Below are positions 1 through 12,900 of a stretch of DNA of 64,000 nt, piece by piece. Location of the stretch: the NCBI GenBank assembly GCA_038501625.1, contig JAZAYU010000003.1, forward strand, positions 747,001 through 811,000, in the 5' to 3' direction. The translations under genes and the position numbers were made by a program. Positions within the stretch are counted from its first letter, which is position 1, and every line of letters starts with the position of its first letter. The stretch is from Corbicula japonica (taxonomy: Eukaryota; Mollusca; Bivalvia; Venerida; Cyrenidae). The notes below the pieces were generated by a model that was not told where the DNA came from, did not search any database, and worked only from the letters and a program-made list of their open reading frames with translations.

Positions 1-329
1 AGGAAAATAAAGCAAAATAATTAGCTAATTTCTTTCCAGAGCTCTCTACACATTTTACTATCTAATAAAGTTATAAGCTGTACATCTTTTGTTTATCATA
101 CACAGTATACATTTACTAGACAAAATCCATGTATATGTTTATTGCTATTTGTCGGAAATATCTTTATGAGTAATAAGCCTAGCTGATAAGAAGCTGGGGA
201 TAGGATTTAAGAATAGGAAAAGACTCCAGATATGACGTCGTTTAACAGCCAATAAGAGGCCTCTAGGTTTTCATAGATAACGACTGACTAAGAGTCTATC
301 CAAAAATAACGACATAGTAAGAGTCTACT

Positions 330-440
330 TGTCTAAATCATCCGTTCCGTCTGGACCGTGATCTTTGCTTTACATCGCTGTTAACCGGTGTTCAGGTAGA
401 AAGCTCAAGTGTGGTCTATTATAATATGTCGGTCATCAGG
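330..440 (+). repeat. Dispersed repeat (partner at 35030)
   Basis: GTCTAAATCATCCGTTCCGTCTGG, CTGTTAACCGGTGTTCAGG and GCTCAAGTGTGGTCTATTATAATA match the reverse complement of 35030-35118. Type unknown. Confidence 0.75.
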
Positions 441-2180
441 ATGACCGACAATAAATTAAATGAGGAAGTAATGGCTTCCATAGAAACCCACTGATTTGGT
501 ATTAAATATAGCCTATTTCGCAAGTTTCGATCACTACCAGGAACACAGTACATGTTCAATTTTCAAAAGTGATGCACCGCTAATTTACAGGTGCACCTGT
601 AATTTTATACGTCCATCGTGTAAATTTACACGTCCAACGTATACATTTACAGGTGCACCGGCACTTGTTACCTTTTGAGCCTTTTCGTACGCCATAGGTC
701 TTTGTTCTTGAACTCTGCAAGATCCTCTTAATCACAGGTTGATATATATATCGCTCGATGTTATCTAGTTATTTAAATTATTAAACATGTAAATTTCATT
801 TTCAAAATGTTTAGAGACGGGTGAAAGATTTCCAGAAAAGGGGGTAGGTTATGTTTGGAACAGTCTTAGGGAAGTTAAATGAAAATTTACAACATTCTGG
901 TTAATATTCTCATGAAAATTGAATATTGTTTTCCGTAAAAAGGATTCAAATAACACTACTGAACCATTTCTTGATCCGCACCTTTCAGTTTAAATTTGTA
1001 AAAAAATCAGTTATTAATTATCTACACTTAGAAACTTTAAAAACGCAAACGTGGGACAACAGAACATTATCAATTTGATAGTGTATCAATGTAAACATAT
1101 TTGGCAACAATTAAATCCATTAAGAATTGAATAATAAGCTTAATTGTCTATAATGTAAAATATATTGATTATTGTCTATAAAATACCTAAAATAGAGGAC
1201 TGGTTTATTTAATCAACATTCTAGTTCCTCACCATACGATTGTCATTTTGCAAGTAAAGTTCTGGTAAATGACAACGCTGGCAAAATCGTTGTAAGGCTT
1301 TTAGCACATACTGGACCAGATAATTTTTTTACCCGTTTAAGACATTAACGGTTCAAGTTAAATCGCTGGTTGCAAGCAAGGTTGTAGTAATCCCTTTTCT
1401 ACTTTATTAATTTTTTAAAGAAGCCCATAACATCACCTTTGTGCAAAAAAGGGATAAGAACAAGTGAAATAATAATGGGTTAAATCGTTTTGGCACTAAT
1501 GTGACGCCAGTGTTATTGGCAAGAAATGTTCCTTGCATATAGCAAGACTTGCAGCTTATTAACGTGTTTGTATATTGCATATTGCAGTTTATATTGTCCC
1601 TTGAACAGTATGAATAAAATCTTATTACATTTATCTATTAAAATAAAGACAGTCAATTATCAAAACTTAAAGAAGATCAGCAGTTTTCGTACTTATTTCT
1701 CATTATAATTTAAGTCCAGCTAGCGAAAGTCAGAACATTTCCCAATCCATGCCTCTTTAGGAAGAAATAATGTCAACATAGCCCGTGATCTATCGACCTT
1801 TAAGACGAATCGAACCTTGGTTGGAATTTTGTTGGACCTGAACCGAACCGCGTAAAATGAGTGTACTAAGGATAACCTGCCCGATGAATTTCAAAACTTT
1901 TCTCGGCCATTACATCTGGGCATTCAGCTTACTTTGAACAGCGGACAAATTAAAATGGCTGACCCCTTAAGAGTCCTGATGGGTGCTTCCTTTTTTACCG
2001 ACATAGTGGTGCTTCTAGAGTTTTAATTTGTAGAAAGAGTAATTTCTAAATCTAAGAAAACGCATGATAATGTCATACATCATCTGTCAAAATAATTTTA
2101 GTTTCCCGATGAATTTTCACAGCGACATAGAATAACGCCTAAGACATTAAGGACATATACATGTAGGTCGTTGCGCTCAC
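441..2180. other. Non-coding, nothing recognised
   Basis: AT-rich single-copy-looking DNA; a small cluster of ACAGGTGCACC / ACACGTCC words at 585-660 is the only texture. 1-329 is likewise empty. Confidence 0.6.
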
Positions 2181-2768
2181 TATACACTCAAAGTTCTAAT
2201 TGGTCAACAATTGTATATGTTTACAATGTCTGCTAGTTTCGTTTCTTCCATACGTCAAGTGAGGTTGTGGAAAGAACTGTTTTGTCTTGAAATCAATTAT
2301 CAAATGCCTTTTTAATCTTTATTGATTGTTTTCTTAAAAGAATCAAATATCATTTTAATCTTTATTGATTGTTTTCTTAAAAGAATCAATTATCATTTAC
2401 TTACACCACAGGGTCGAAATTAGAACAGTCTTTAATTGAAAAGGAGGTAATTTTAAAATTGGAAACTTTGATGGGGATTTATTTAAACAAATGTGCTGTT
2501 GATTAATAACATTTTATGTTTTTCCTACTAATGAGGGGTCTTATGAAAACAAGTAATTTAGAGCAAATTTATGTTTGCTTGACTTTTTATGCAAGAAATG
2601 CATTTTTAGCAAAAATAAGGATAACTCTCGCCAGACTGTTCCTAAATCAATTATTACAATATTAAAGCTTAAGTTGAAGACTGTTGTTGGCATAATTATG
2701 ATCATAAATAAATTCAATGCTTTCTAATAAAAAATACGGACAAAAAGTGACCAATGGGTGAGTGTATA
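2181..2768 (+). mobile_element. TA-flanked MITE (copy 1)
   Basis: Ends TATACACTCA..AAGTTCTAATTGGTCA and TGACCAATGGGTGAGTGTATA are inverted. The body matches 57747-58158 in reverse orientation. A 43-bp internal segment (TTTTAATCTTTATTGATTGT...) is duplicated in tandem at 2307-2395, which the other copy lacks. Non-coding. Confidence 0.8.
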
Positions 2769-2854
2769 TTCAAGCATAGAATCCAGTAAAAAGATGTGAC
2801 ATTATGAAGCGAAGTTTGTCGTAGCATAACGGAATTAGCCGAAGTTCGCTGATT

Positions 2855-2855
<1 letters not shown>

Positions 2856-2894
<39 letters not shown>
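2856..2894 (+). repeat. (AAT)n microsatellite
   Basis: About 13 AAT triplets. Confidence 0.97.
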
Positions 2895-2895
<1 letters not shown>

Positions 2896-3717
2896 GACTT
2901 AATTCATGTTTTTGTCATCAATTGACGGCGTTTTACAACATAAACATATACATAGAGAAAAGTATGTTAACAAAGGAATGTTGTAACGAAAAAAGACATA
3001 TATTTTCCTTATTAATTATCTATACAAGGATAAGGCGCTACTCTATGCATTGATATAAGGCAAAATAAAATAGCAACGTAATCATACAATAGTTTATTCA
3101 CATAATATGTATATTAATTTAACAAACACAGATTTCAGTAAGCGGAAGATGGCAACTTACGTTTTGTCGCGGCGTTCATTGTTTTGTTTTTATCCATTTT
3201 TTGCGGCAAACTCGTATTTCAGATTGATAACGGGCTTGTAAGATTGTTGCGTTGCTATAGACGTTCCAATAGTGACGTTGACGTCAAATTACGTCATAGA
3301 AAAAACGCAAAACGTTTTATTCAATATTTCGGCCGATTTACCGAAATCTGCAATGGAATTAACCTTACGTTAAATTTCCGCAGTTCTACATTTACCCTGG
3401 AATGTCTTTCTTGAGAGACAGTTTTTATATAGCCCCCAAATATGGTCATAATTAAAGCAGGTCACAAAATTTTCTGTGCACAGTTTTTTTTTAACTTGTG
3501 ACGTTGACAAGAATGCACGTTTTGTTACGATTTTCTTTGAAATATGAGTGCCCGCCATTTTCTACCGTCATACATGTATGTTTCGTAAATGTATCTCCTC
3601 ATATATTCCGATAAAAATTTAGAGTTTAAAAGTATCTGTTTAGATATATGAACCGAATCGATAATTCACTGCGTTCATCTAAATATGAAAAGCATAAGCC
3701 ATATGATTATTTAATAA
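2895..3717. other. Non-coding; two Kozak-like ATGs only
   Basis: AAGATGGC at 3147 (plus, 29 codons) and AAAATGGCGGGC at 3558 (minus, 62 codons) face each other across a TGACGTCA-rich stretch, which could be a divergent promoter. No supporting splice structure was found. Confidence 0.35.
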
Positions 3718-3938
3718 AGCCCTTTCTGACACAGTCAAAACGGGTTATTACGTACTTTCTGACACAGTCAAAACGGGTTATTAAATCCTTTCTGACACAT
3801 TCAAAACGGGTTATTTAGTCCTTTCTGACACAGTTAAAACGGGTTATTAAGTCCTTTCTGACACAGTCGAACGGGTTATTACGTCCATTCTGACACAGTC
3901 AAAACGGGTTATTAAGTCATTTCTGACACAGTCGTCAA
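3718..3938 (+). repeat. 33-bp tandem repeat, seven units
   Basis: Unit starts at 3723, 3756, 3789, 3822, 3855, 3887 and 3920; core TTTCTGACACAGTCAAAACGGGTTATTA. One unit is a base shorter. Confidence 0.95.
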
Positions 3939-5961
3939 CGAATTCCCTATATTGATGAAAAATAAAAAAGTTGTTATTTTAGCATGATTCAAATAGTTCC
4001 TTGCATCACCCCACCTAAAAAAGAACTTCGCTATCTGGTGAACGGACCGCATTATTTTCGGTTAAAGGGTCTAACGGCTGATTGCTTCACGTTTAACATA
4101 CCGCCAATTGTATCGCCAAATACGTATTAATTTCGGAAGCCTTCGAACACGACAAATATGAGTACTTCGGTACATTTTTGTATTTATGATACATGTAGTT
4201 GCTTAAAACTTTTTAAAAGTCTTACATAAGTGAATAGAGACAGAGTACTAACTAAAGTTATCCCAAAAAGTCTGTAGACCTGCTGGGATGAGAAGCGTGA
4301 GGAAATCGGGTAGGAAATAAAAGGGATGCAAAAATGTGGGGGGGGGGGGGGGGGCAAAGTACGAAAGGTGAGAATCTGGAAGAAAAGGAGATCAGAAAGG
4401 AAAAGAAAGGGGATGAGGTGAAAAGGGGAAGGGGATCGGGAAGGGATTGAAAGGGAAGTTAAGGAGATGGAAGGGAAGGAAAGGGGATATTTAGGTTAGA
4501 CTAAAGCAACCCCAATCCCATTTATAGTTCGAAAAAGCTATATCTCATATTCTGAATTTACTATTTAGTCAAGGTCTTATAGTCTGATTTTTGTTGAATG
4601 CATGATTAAACCTAAAGACATAATAAAAGACATAATAAATACACAACAAATATATACTAAGGTTATCAGCGTAATCAGTTAACAATTTTGCTACATGCAC
4701 TGGAATATCACCACCCGCCACTTTGCGGCACTTTCACTTTGACAAAAATGTTTACCATCTTAAAATATATTTTAACTGATTCCATAAACTGTGCATTTTC
4801 ATACAGTTCTTACATTATTCAACCAGTCACCGAGTAAAGTAGATTATTATGTCCACACAAAGAACTAGAAAAAATGGTTTCCTGGATACCAAAATATGTT
4901 AATTGACTAAAGTCTTGCCCGTTCTACAAAAACTACAGCATCTTTATTGTATTTATCGCACGCTCATAATTTTGGTATTAATGGAGAGAAGACATTTATA
5001 AGCGGTCAGACGACAATCAAAATTCAGAAATCGGTTTTAAATACATGCGATATAAGGTAGGACAAAATTCAAGGTCGTAATTCATGCGTTTAAAAGATAC
5101 TTTAAAGTATACTTTAGTGTAACCTACCTTGTAGAATACACTAGAGCGTAACTAATAGTATGGCGGTTAAACCCGTAATACGAAACCGGGGTTTTCCAAC
5201 TTCCGCTTTGGTACGGTTATGATTGGTTGTAATACAGAGCTACGGAGCATGAAATATTAAAAATAGTAATAACGACATAGCGTGTTATTTGAAATGATGA
5301 AATCTACAACCGTTTACTTCGCAAATAAAAAAAAACAATAATAAAGGATATTAATTTTAACAATATTAATTAATGTCGTAAGTATGCTTTAAAAAGAAAT
5401 TAAAAGGAATAAAACGATATCTTGCGCTTATAAATTGATTGTTACACAGTACTTGTAGTATAAAGTAGGGCGACGTAGCAGATATATTGATATATTGATT
5501 TTATAAGTAATGATCTTGGAACTATTTTAGTATTCTAGTTCATTTCCTGAATTGACGTTTAAACTATATAACCTCAATTACTATAATACGTTCTTTTGAG
5601 TTCTGTTTATGCTTTGCTGTTAAAAAAGGTATATGTATTCATTCGTATTGAGGGATGAAAAATGTATTTTGTTCATATTAAGCTACATGTATTCCAAGTG
5701 AATAATAGGTCTGTGAAAGTTATCACGCTGGTCGGATTTCATATGCTGCCATTTTTTTGCCAACCTAAATCTAGCTGTAGTACACGAACGTCCGGCCGGC
5801 GTAGTGAACTAAGATCCTATTGATATTTTAGACTTCGCTTCTACGATTCATGATTTTAACTTTTTAACTGTAAATATTTCTCCGCCGTAATTTTTATCGA
5901 TATACTGGCCATACGTTTTTATGCAGTTGTTTTAGGCCGACATAAACTATGCATCGTCCAT
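3939..5961. other. Non-coding, nothing beyond simple repeats
   Basis: AT-rich apart from the G/purine tract at 4338-4495. No protein motif or terminal repeat recognised. Confidence 0.6.
4338..4495 (+). repeat. Poly-G tract and purine-rich strand
   Basis: Seventeen G in a row (4338-4354), then about 130 bases almost free of pyrimidines (GGAAAGGGGATGAGG...). Possible triplex or G-quadruplex former. Confidence 0.85.
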
Positions 5962-6354
5962 ATGCACTTATATGTTCAATCAATTAACAAAAATACGGGG
6001 CCGGCGTATTGCAAACCTGCTTGCCGTTTATTTTATTTCTTAAGTGATATTTTCCCCAGTCATGAACAGTTTACGGATGAGTATGAACATAGCAAATTTC
6101 CAGTAACAAAGCAGCTTTACATCTCCAAATTCATTAAACAGGGGCAGGGCTTGTTAGAGAAAAAACGGACCTCTTCCATTATACATAATTCCAATAGACC
6201 TGTTTTACAATACAGTTGTAATACATTTTTGTATCACCACCTTATATTTCAGAAGGTGCAGATTGCTGCGCCGCGCTATTACACAATATACGATTCGTAT
6301 TATATCGCATTGCCGAGAAATTTGACAAGTTTTCCTAAATTATTAGAATTTTAA
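5962..6354 (+). other. Unsupported 130-codon open frame before the Band 7 gene
   Basis: The longest frame in the first 6.7 kb. It has a Lys/Tyr/Phe/Ile-rich composition, as expected of AT-rich non-coding DNA, and no motif I recognise. It could in principle hold a 5' exon of the next gene, but no donor at its end joins exon 1 convincingly. Confidence 0.15.
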
Positions 6355-6722
6355 AATATGCATTAATTTTATAAAGTCTTAATTAGTCGTAATGTCTGAT
6401 GGTATTCAGTGTGACCGATTACTTTAAAAGGCGTGTTGTCATTCGTTTTTTCGGGTCACCATCTAGTTAAAGGAATAAGAAAGCTTGCATAAATCATTTA
6501 ATGCGAACAAGTATTTTAGCAACATGTATACCCTAGACTTCTTTGGTCGGGTCATTGTAAAACGTTGACGATATTTCTTAGTCTAAAATATTATCGTCTT
6601 TCAATATCTATTTATTTTTCTAATAATTGCCCTCTATTTCACAGTCATACCTTTTTTTAAATAAGTTTTTCAGTAAAATATTTCACTTTTAATCCCTCTT
6701 AACTGCGGTTTGGATCTTTCAG

Positions 6723-6951
6723 GGCCAGCAACTCCGGAGAGATATTTTTGGCACGATTAAGTCCGTTAACTGAACAACAGCCAAAGCCGACAGAACCCAG
6801 GGTCATAACGCAACCAAGACCATCAGAAAAGATAAACATGTCTAATTATAGATCAAAGTTACAGTGCATCGGTATTTTACTGGCGGTCCTTGCTGCTCTT
6901 GCGGCTGTCATTGTCGTTCCGCTGTCGTTTAACTATTTGGAATACTACGAA
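6723..6951 (+). CDS. Band 7 gene, exon 1: N-terminal membrane anchor
   Basis: Encodes a Pro/Gln/Thr-rich stretch, then from the ATG at 6838 a basic patch and a hydrophobic helix rich in Ala, Leu and Val, ending in a Tyr-Tyr-Glu motif. The donor is GAA|GTAGGT at 6952, phase 0. The left edge is the AG at 6721-6722 after a short pyrimidine run. If that acceptor is real, 115 bases before the ATG are also coding or 5' UTR and another exon lies upstream, which I could not find. The ATG at 6838 sits in a fair context (AAACATGT). Confidence 0.7.
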
Positions 6952-9900
6952 GTAGGTATTCACAGTAGCGCTATTTCTGCAGTAAAAAGTCTTCCCGTAT
7001 ACGTATATATTCTGTACTGTTATCAGTTAATATTCAGTAACTGGTGTCATTCAGTTATTATAACGCCACAATCCCCCCCGCCCCGTATTCGTATATAGTC
7101 TGTACTGTTATCAGTTTATCAGTTAATATTCAGTAAATGGTGTCATTCAGTGATTATAGCGTCTATCAGGTTTATCCGATTAACCCTGCTTGGGTTGTGC
7201 GACTCAATAGGTGGCGTAAGTGTAACTGCATTGCTAGGCACTGTCGCCGTACGGGTTCGCTCCCCAGTAGGGGTTGTCTCATATTGGGGTGCGTCACGGG
7301 AAAAGGTACATTCGGACAGTTGACGTAAATCTTTGAAATGACGTCATAAATTTTAGCAGACGACATTATTAATAATGTATTTCGCGGTAAAAATATTATT
7401 TTATTGTCAAAATGTGTAACAAAATCACATTTAGATATAAGAAATTGATTTATAGTTGTGTGTTCTTTCTAAAAGCATTAAAAACTAAAATGTCATTAAA
7501 CATTACTGAAGGTACCTTTCCCGTGACGTGCCCCATTTTATATCTGCTGAACCGTCATAAAAATTATAACCAATCCTCGTTATTCTTTGCAACGATAAGG
7601 AACTTGCTAACATTTTTGAACAATCTTACTTATCCGAAACCCGTTATTTTACAAAGATTTGTGTTAAAATAGCAATATGTGGTCTGGGATTTTGTTGTTT
7701 ATTTTTGTAATTTGAAAGGGTTGGTCCATCATTGGCACACAGTTTGGCAGTGCCTAGTGGTGTTCACAATAAACAAGTAAGCAAGTCGTCTGCTAAATTT
7801 TACGATTAAGTACGTACTTTCAGGACCTCTACAACAGAACACGAAAAAAGAGAACAAACGGCGGGCAGTTGCGAAAGTTCTCTGGACGAGCAACCGAATT
7901 CAACTTTTCATACTTTCAAACATATTGATGTTAATATTTTCACCACGTTTGCCGAATGTACTGTTGAGTATTGAAAACTCAATATACGAATATGATGAAC
8001 CAGAGAATAAAAATACTGACTGCTTATTTGATTTCTTCACTAAAATTATCAAGTTATTCATTAAATAATGTTTATCGAATTAATCGTTTTAAATTTTAGA
8101 TGATACTAGCTTAGACCGGGGTTTGAACCTCTACCGACTGCGTAACCTGTGTCACACTAGAAAAGATGTAACACTGATATCTACCCCACCCCCGCAAAAA
8201 ATAAAACAATACTGACTTTTGTTTTCGAATGTGGATTGTAGGAACAGTACTCTAGAATTCTTGATAGTAAACTTTTTTCTTAAAAACAGTATGGTTTCAA
8301 GAGGCAGAGGAGTACGGGCAAAGTGTGGCTAGACCAGATATATAAAGGTGGCCGACATTTACACGGGCCGGACTATGACTTTCTCGTGTACAAGGCTGAC
8401 GCTCATTTCCTAGACCTCATTGCAATCGACGTCTTCACCAGAGATAAACTCGAGGTGAGTTTCAGAACAATAACGCTTTTTATGACAATTTATTGCGTAA
8501 ACGATTGTTCAAAATGTGCGGTAATCCGTAGGGCCCTTTCGGACCATATATGTCACGGAACGTATATATACTTATGGATAAAAGTCTTGTCCGGTATGGT
8601 TTTCTATAATACCTTTTAAATGTGTGAATTCCGTAAATGCCATTCCTCTACCGGCATAAATTTGGTATCAATGGAAAGAAGACATTAAAATGCATTCAAT
8701 GAAAAAAAAGAATTTTGGAATTTGAGCCAGTACTGTCGGAAGAGTAATGTGTTGAAAAGAGGCATGCAAAAAGTTCCAATCTTCCTACCGGACGAGACTT
8801 TTGTCCATTAGCATATATATGTCACACGTGTGGTGAATATTCGGCCGAATTGATCACAGCTGTCTTTATGTGCCATACACGTTTCTGCTATTTGGTAGTA
8901 GATGCCTGACCATAGATGTCACACATTTTTACACAGTAAACCATCGTCGTCGTCATCTGCAGCATTAGTAATCAACGTCAACACTTACAGCTTGTAATGA
9001 TGATGATGATGATGATGATGATGATGGTGATGATGATGGTGATGATGATGATGATGATAATGTTTTGTAATCGACCGAATATGTCTCCTGTGTTACATTT
9101 TCTACCGAATATGTTACACTCGTGACATATACGTTCCGTGGCATACAAATGTATACTGTCCGACAGGCCCACAGGCTGTTTTATCATTAATTATTTTAAA
9201 TGGAAAACATCTAGGAGTGCAAATGTAAAAAAAGAAAATATAGTTTATTGCAAACATCGGGTTATGAACAACGTTTGATTTTAAGGAAGCAAAATCCTGC
9301 TGGCTTCACTATATACAACCAAAATGTTTGCATAGCCTGATGAACTTCCTTTTTAATGTATGAGATCTGATATATGCAGATACGTACTAAACAGTGGGCA
9401 CATTTATTCAATTTGTTTGGACATGACGGAACTTTCGTAATGAATACAAAGGCGATACCAAGTTTTAAGGATGCTAATCATTCGTTTGGGGGCGTCCGTG
9501 GCCGAGTGGTTAAGGTTTCCGACTGAGAATCACTTGCCCTTCAACGGAGGGTCAAGATCTTTTATGTGAGGAAGCTAACTAGCTAGCTTTCGGAACGTCG
9601 GTGGTTCTACACATATGCCAGCTCGAGACTGGCAGTTGCGCGGAGGGGCACATCGGGTCTTCCTCCACCATGGAAAATTGTATGTCCACGCTAAAATGTC
9701 CTCGTTAAGAGGCGGGAGTGACATAAACTTGGAAACATCAACAACAACAAAAAGCAATCGTTTGTACGAACTGCAGTTGTTTAAGTATTATACATAGTAA
9801 CAGAATTCCAGAAAACCTTAATGTTCAAGTGTCTTTACGTACAGGTATTTACGAGCCGCATGTCAAAACTGACAATGTGTCTTTGAGAGTATGCTCATTC

Positions 9901-12900
9901 AGGCCACGAAATTCGCTAAACAAGTTAAAGTTGTTTCCGTTTTCACAAGGTTGTTATTTTATGTGTTCACCGTTTTAATGAAACAATCGAAATTGACAAT
10001 CTCAGCCGTTAAACAGAATTGATTTACAAGTTTTATTTTTTGATAGAAAGTCTCTACCTTGACGAAGGATTACATGTCTTTGAAACAAAACAACCCTAAA
10101 AAGGACGCAAATTTTACAAATGACGTTAAATATGCACACGGTGCTCATGTAAAATTCAAAATGTGAAATCGGAAATTACCGCAATCGTCTTTGAAAACAC
10201 ACTTGTAATTGATGAATTTCATTAGGTCAAGCTGACAGCACACATGCAGTATTTGCTGCGAGAAGACGAGCTTACACTTCTGCACGGCAAGTTTAATGTC
10301 TTCTATGAAGATGTGATGAAAACCAGCGCAGTTGATGCATTAAAGGTTTGTGATTTGTGATGAAAACCAACGCAGTTGATGCATTAAAGGTTTGTGATTT
10401 GCGATGAAAACCAGCGCAGTTGATGCATGAAAGGTTTGTGACTTGTGATGAAAACCAGCACAGTTGATGCATTAAAGGTTTGTAATTTGTGATGAAAACC
10501 AGCGCAGTTGATGCATTAAAGGTTTGTGATTTGTGATGAAAACCACCGCAGTTGATGCATTAAAGGTTTGTGATTTGTGATGAAAACCATCACACTTGAT
10601 GCATTTAAGGTTTGTGATTTGTGATGAAAACCAGCACAGTTGATGCATTAAAGGTTTGTGATTTGTGATGAAAACCAGCGCAGTTGATGCATTAAAGGTT
10701 TGTGATTTGTGATGAAAACCACCGCAGTTGATGCATTAACGGTTTGTGATTTGTGATGAAAACCAGCGCAGTTGATGCATTAAAGGTTTGTGATTTGTGA
10801 TGAAAACCATCACAGTTGTTGCATTTAAGGTTTGTGATTTGTGATGAAAACCAGCACAGTTGATGCATTAAAGGTTTGTGATTTGTGATGAAAACCAGCG
10901 CAGTTGATGCATTAAAGGTTTGTGATTTGTGATGAAAACCAGCGCAGTTGATGCATTAAAGGTTTGTGATTTGTGATGAAAACCAGCGCAGTTGGTGCAT
11001 TTAAGGTTTGTGATTTGTGATGAAAACCAGCACAGTTGATGCATTAAAGGTTTGTGATTTGTGATGAAAACCAGCACAGTTGATGCATTTAAGGTTTGTG
11101 ATTTGTGATGAAAACCAGCACAGTTCATGCATTAAAGGTTTGTGATTAGATTTTAACTATTTTATGACCGGTGGTTTAAATTTAAACATGCGCAGTGTAC
11201 AGATATTAAGTGCACGTTGGCAAGATGTCAAGCTCGTTGTGATGAAAGAAATGAGGTTAATAGTCATGTCAAATACGAATTAACTCGTATAAACAAGATT
11301 GCTCAATTCATGCCAGAGTAAAAGGCCCGAGAAAATTCTAACATGATATTATGTCCAGCAACTCTGACCTTTAAGTTTGAGAAAGGAATATGGCGATTTC
11401 ACATGAAACTTCAACTCATTGAGATTAGCAGTCATGCAAAATAAAAACCTCATTGCTCAGTGAGTTTTAAAATAAAGGCTTGTGAAGCTATGATATGATG
11501 TGACCACTAACTGTGACCTTGACCTTTGAGATGGGAACCTGGGTTTGCACAAGATTAAACAAGATTGTTCAACGCATGTCAAAGTTATGTGCGGGACAAG
11601 CTCTGAAATGTCATTAGAACGGTAGTTGTGACCTTGACCTTTGACGTGGGAACCTGGGGTTTGCCCGCAACACTTCGTCTCATTTTGGTCAACATTCATA
11701 TCAAATTTAGACAAGACACACGCACCAAGGCACCCACGCACGAACCCAGCGATTTTCCCATGGCGTGCCAATAAAGAGAAACAATATTGCACAATAATTA
11801 TGTTGTGTTTTTGTGAACTAATATTGAAGGCAATATTTATTTTAGGGAGCCATTCCGGTATTTACAACGCGCGAGTTAGTTCAGAACCGATCGGCTGTAG
11901 AGACAGAATTATATAGGGCTGTGCGGCAGCGACTTGGGGGAATGTGTTGCCGTCCTGACTGCAACCAGTATGCACAAGGTAAGACCTGTAAGAAAACTAT
12001 GGTTTTCTCTGCCACTGGCGCTTGACCAGCCGCCCCACCCCTGCCAACTGTTACTAATACACATTTGCTTTCTTGTAAAAAAGGTGTCAAGTAACTGGCT
12101 TTATTGCATTCTATCAAAATATCCACCAAAATGCAACTGATACTTACAAGGTAAGACCTTTAGGAAGCCGACAGGGACCGCTGCCGACCAGACTGGAAAC
12201 CATCTTAACAGTGTAAAGCCTTGTACATGTTGTAGCCGACTGGTGAAACTTTGTTTACCGGACAATCTATTGCCCAATCGGGAAACTTCGGTAATTTCCG
12301 CTGTGCTATGTCTGATTAAAAAACCCGACTTTAACATACAAGAGTGGTGACATTTTACATAATTCTTTCCGTTACATTTTTGAGAATAGATTCAAATTTA
12401 TATTGCAAGTGTATAACATAAGCACTGACATGGTATTTTACTGTAAAACAAGTCACTCACTTATATAAGTTTTAAGCCCTTCCTCAAACAGGCCAAAATA
12501 TTAAAGCCTGCTAATATTATATTTTAAATTTTTATAAAACCATGTTGCGAGTTGCCAAAATGAAATAAAATGTACTGCCAGAGTCTGTAAAATAAAGCAA
12601 ATACTGGCTACGACCATGTTTAGAAGAGGCTCTGTTAGACCGTATATGTCACAAAACGTATATGTCACACGTGTGATATATTCGGTCGAATACGTGACAC
12701 GTGTGATATATATTCGGTCGAATACGTCACACGGACATATCATGTGACATATTCGGTTGGAATTAGTTTTTCCACGCTCATCAAAACGTATATGTCACTT
12801 ATCAAAAATATGTCCAAAAATGAAAACGGTGTATATAAATAGAAGTCAAATTATTTAAAATATTAAAGAACATTAAACTATAGTTTGTCCCAGCTCATTT

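Noticed and set aside
9488..9560. tRNA gene (Leu/Ser-like)
   Set aside because: A box present but B box and acceptor stem do not hold; body and tail are those of a SINE.
10868..11128. Minus-strand 86-residue periodic frame
   Set aside because: It is the 44-bp array read on the other strand (period 132 bases in protein space), with no start or splice support.
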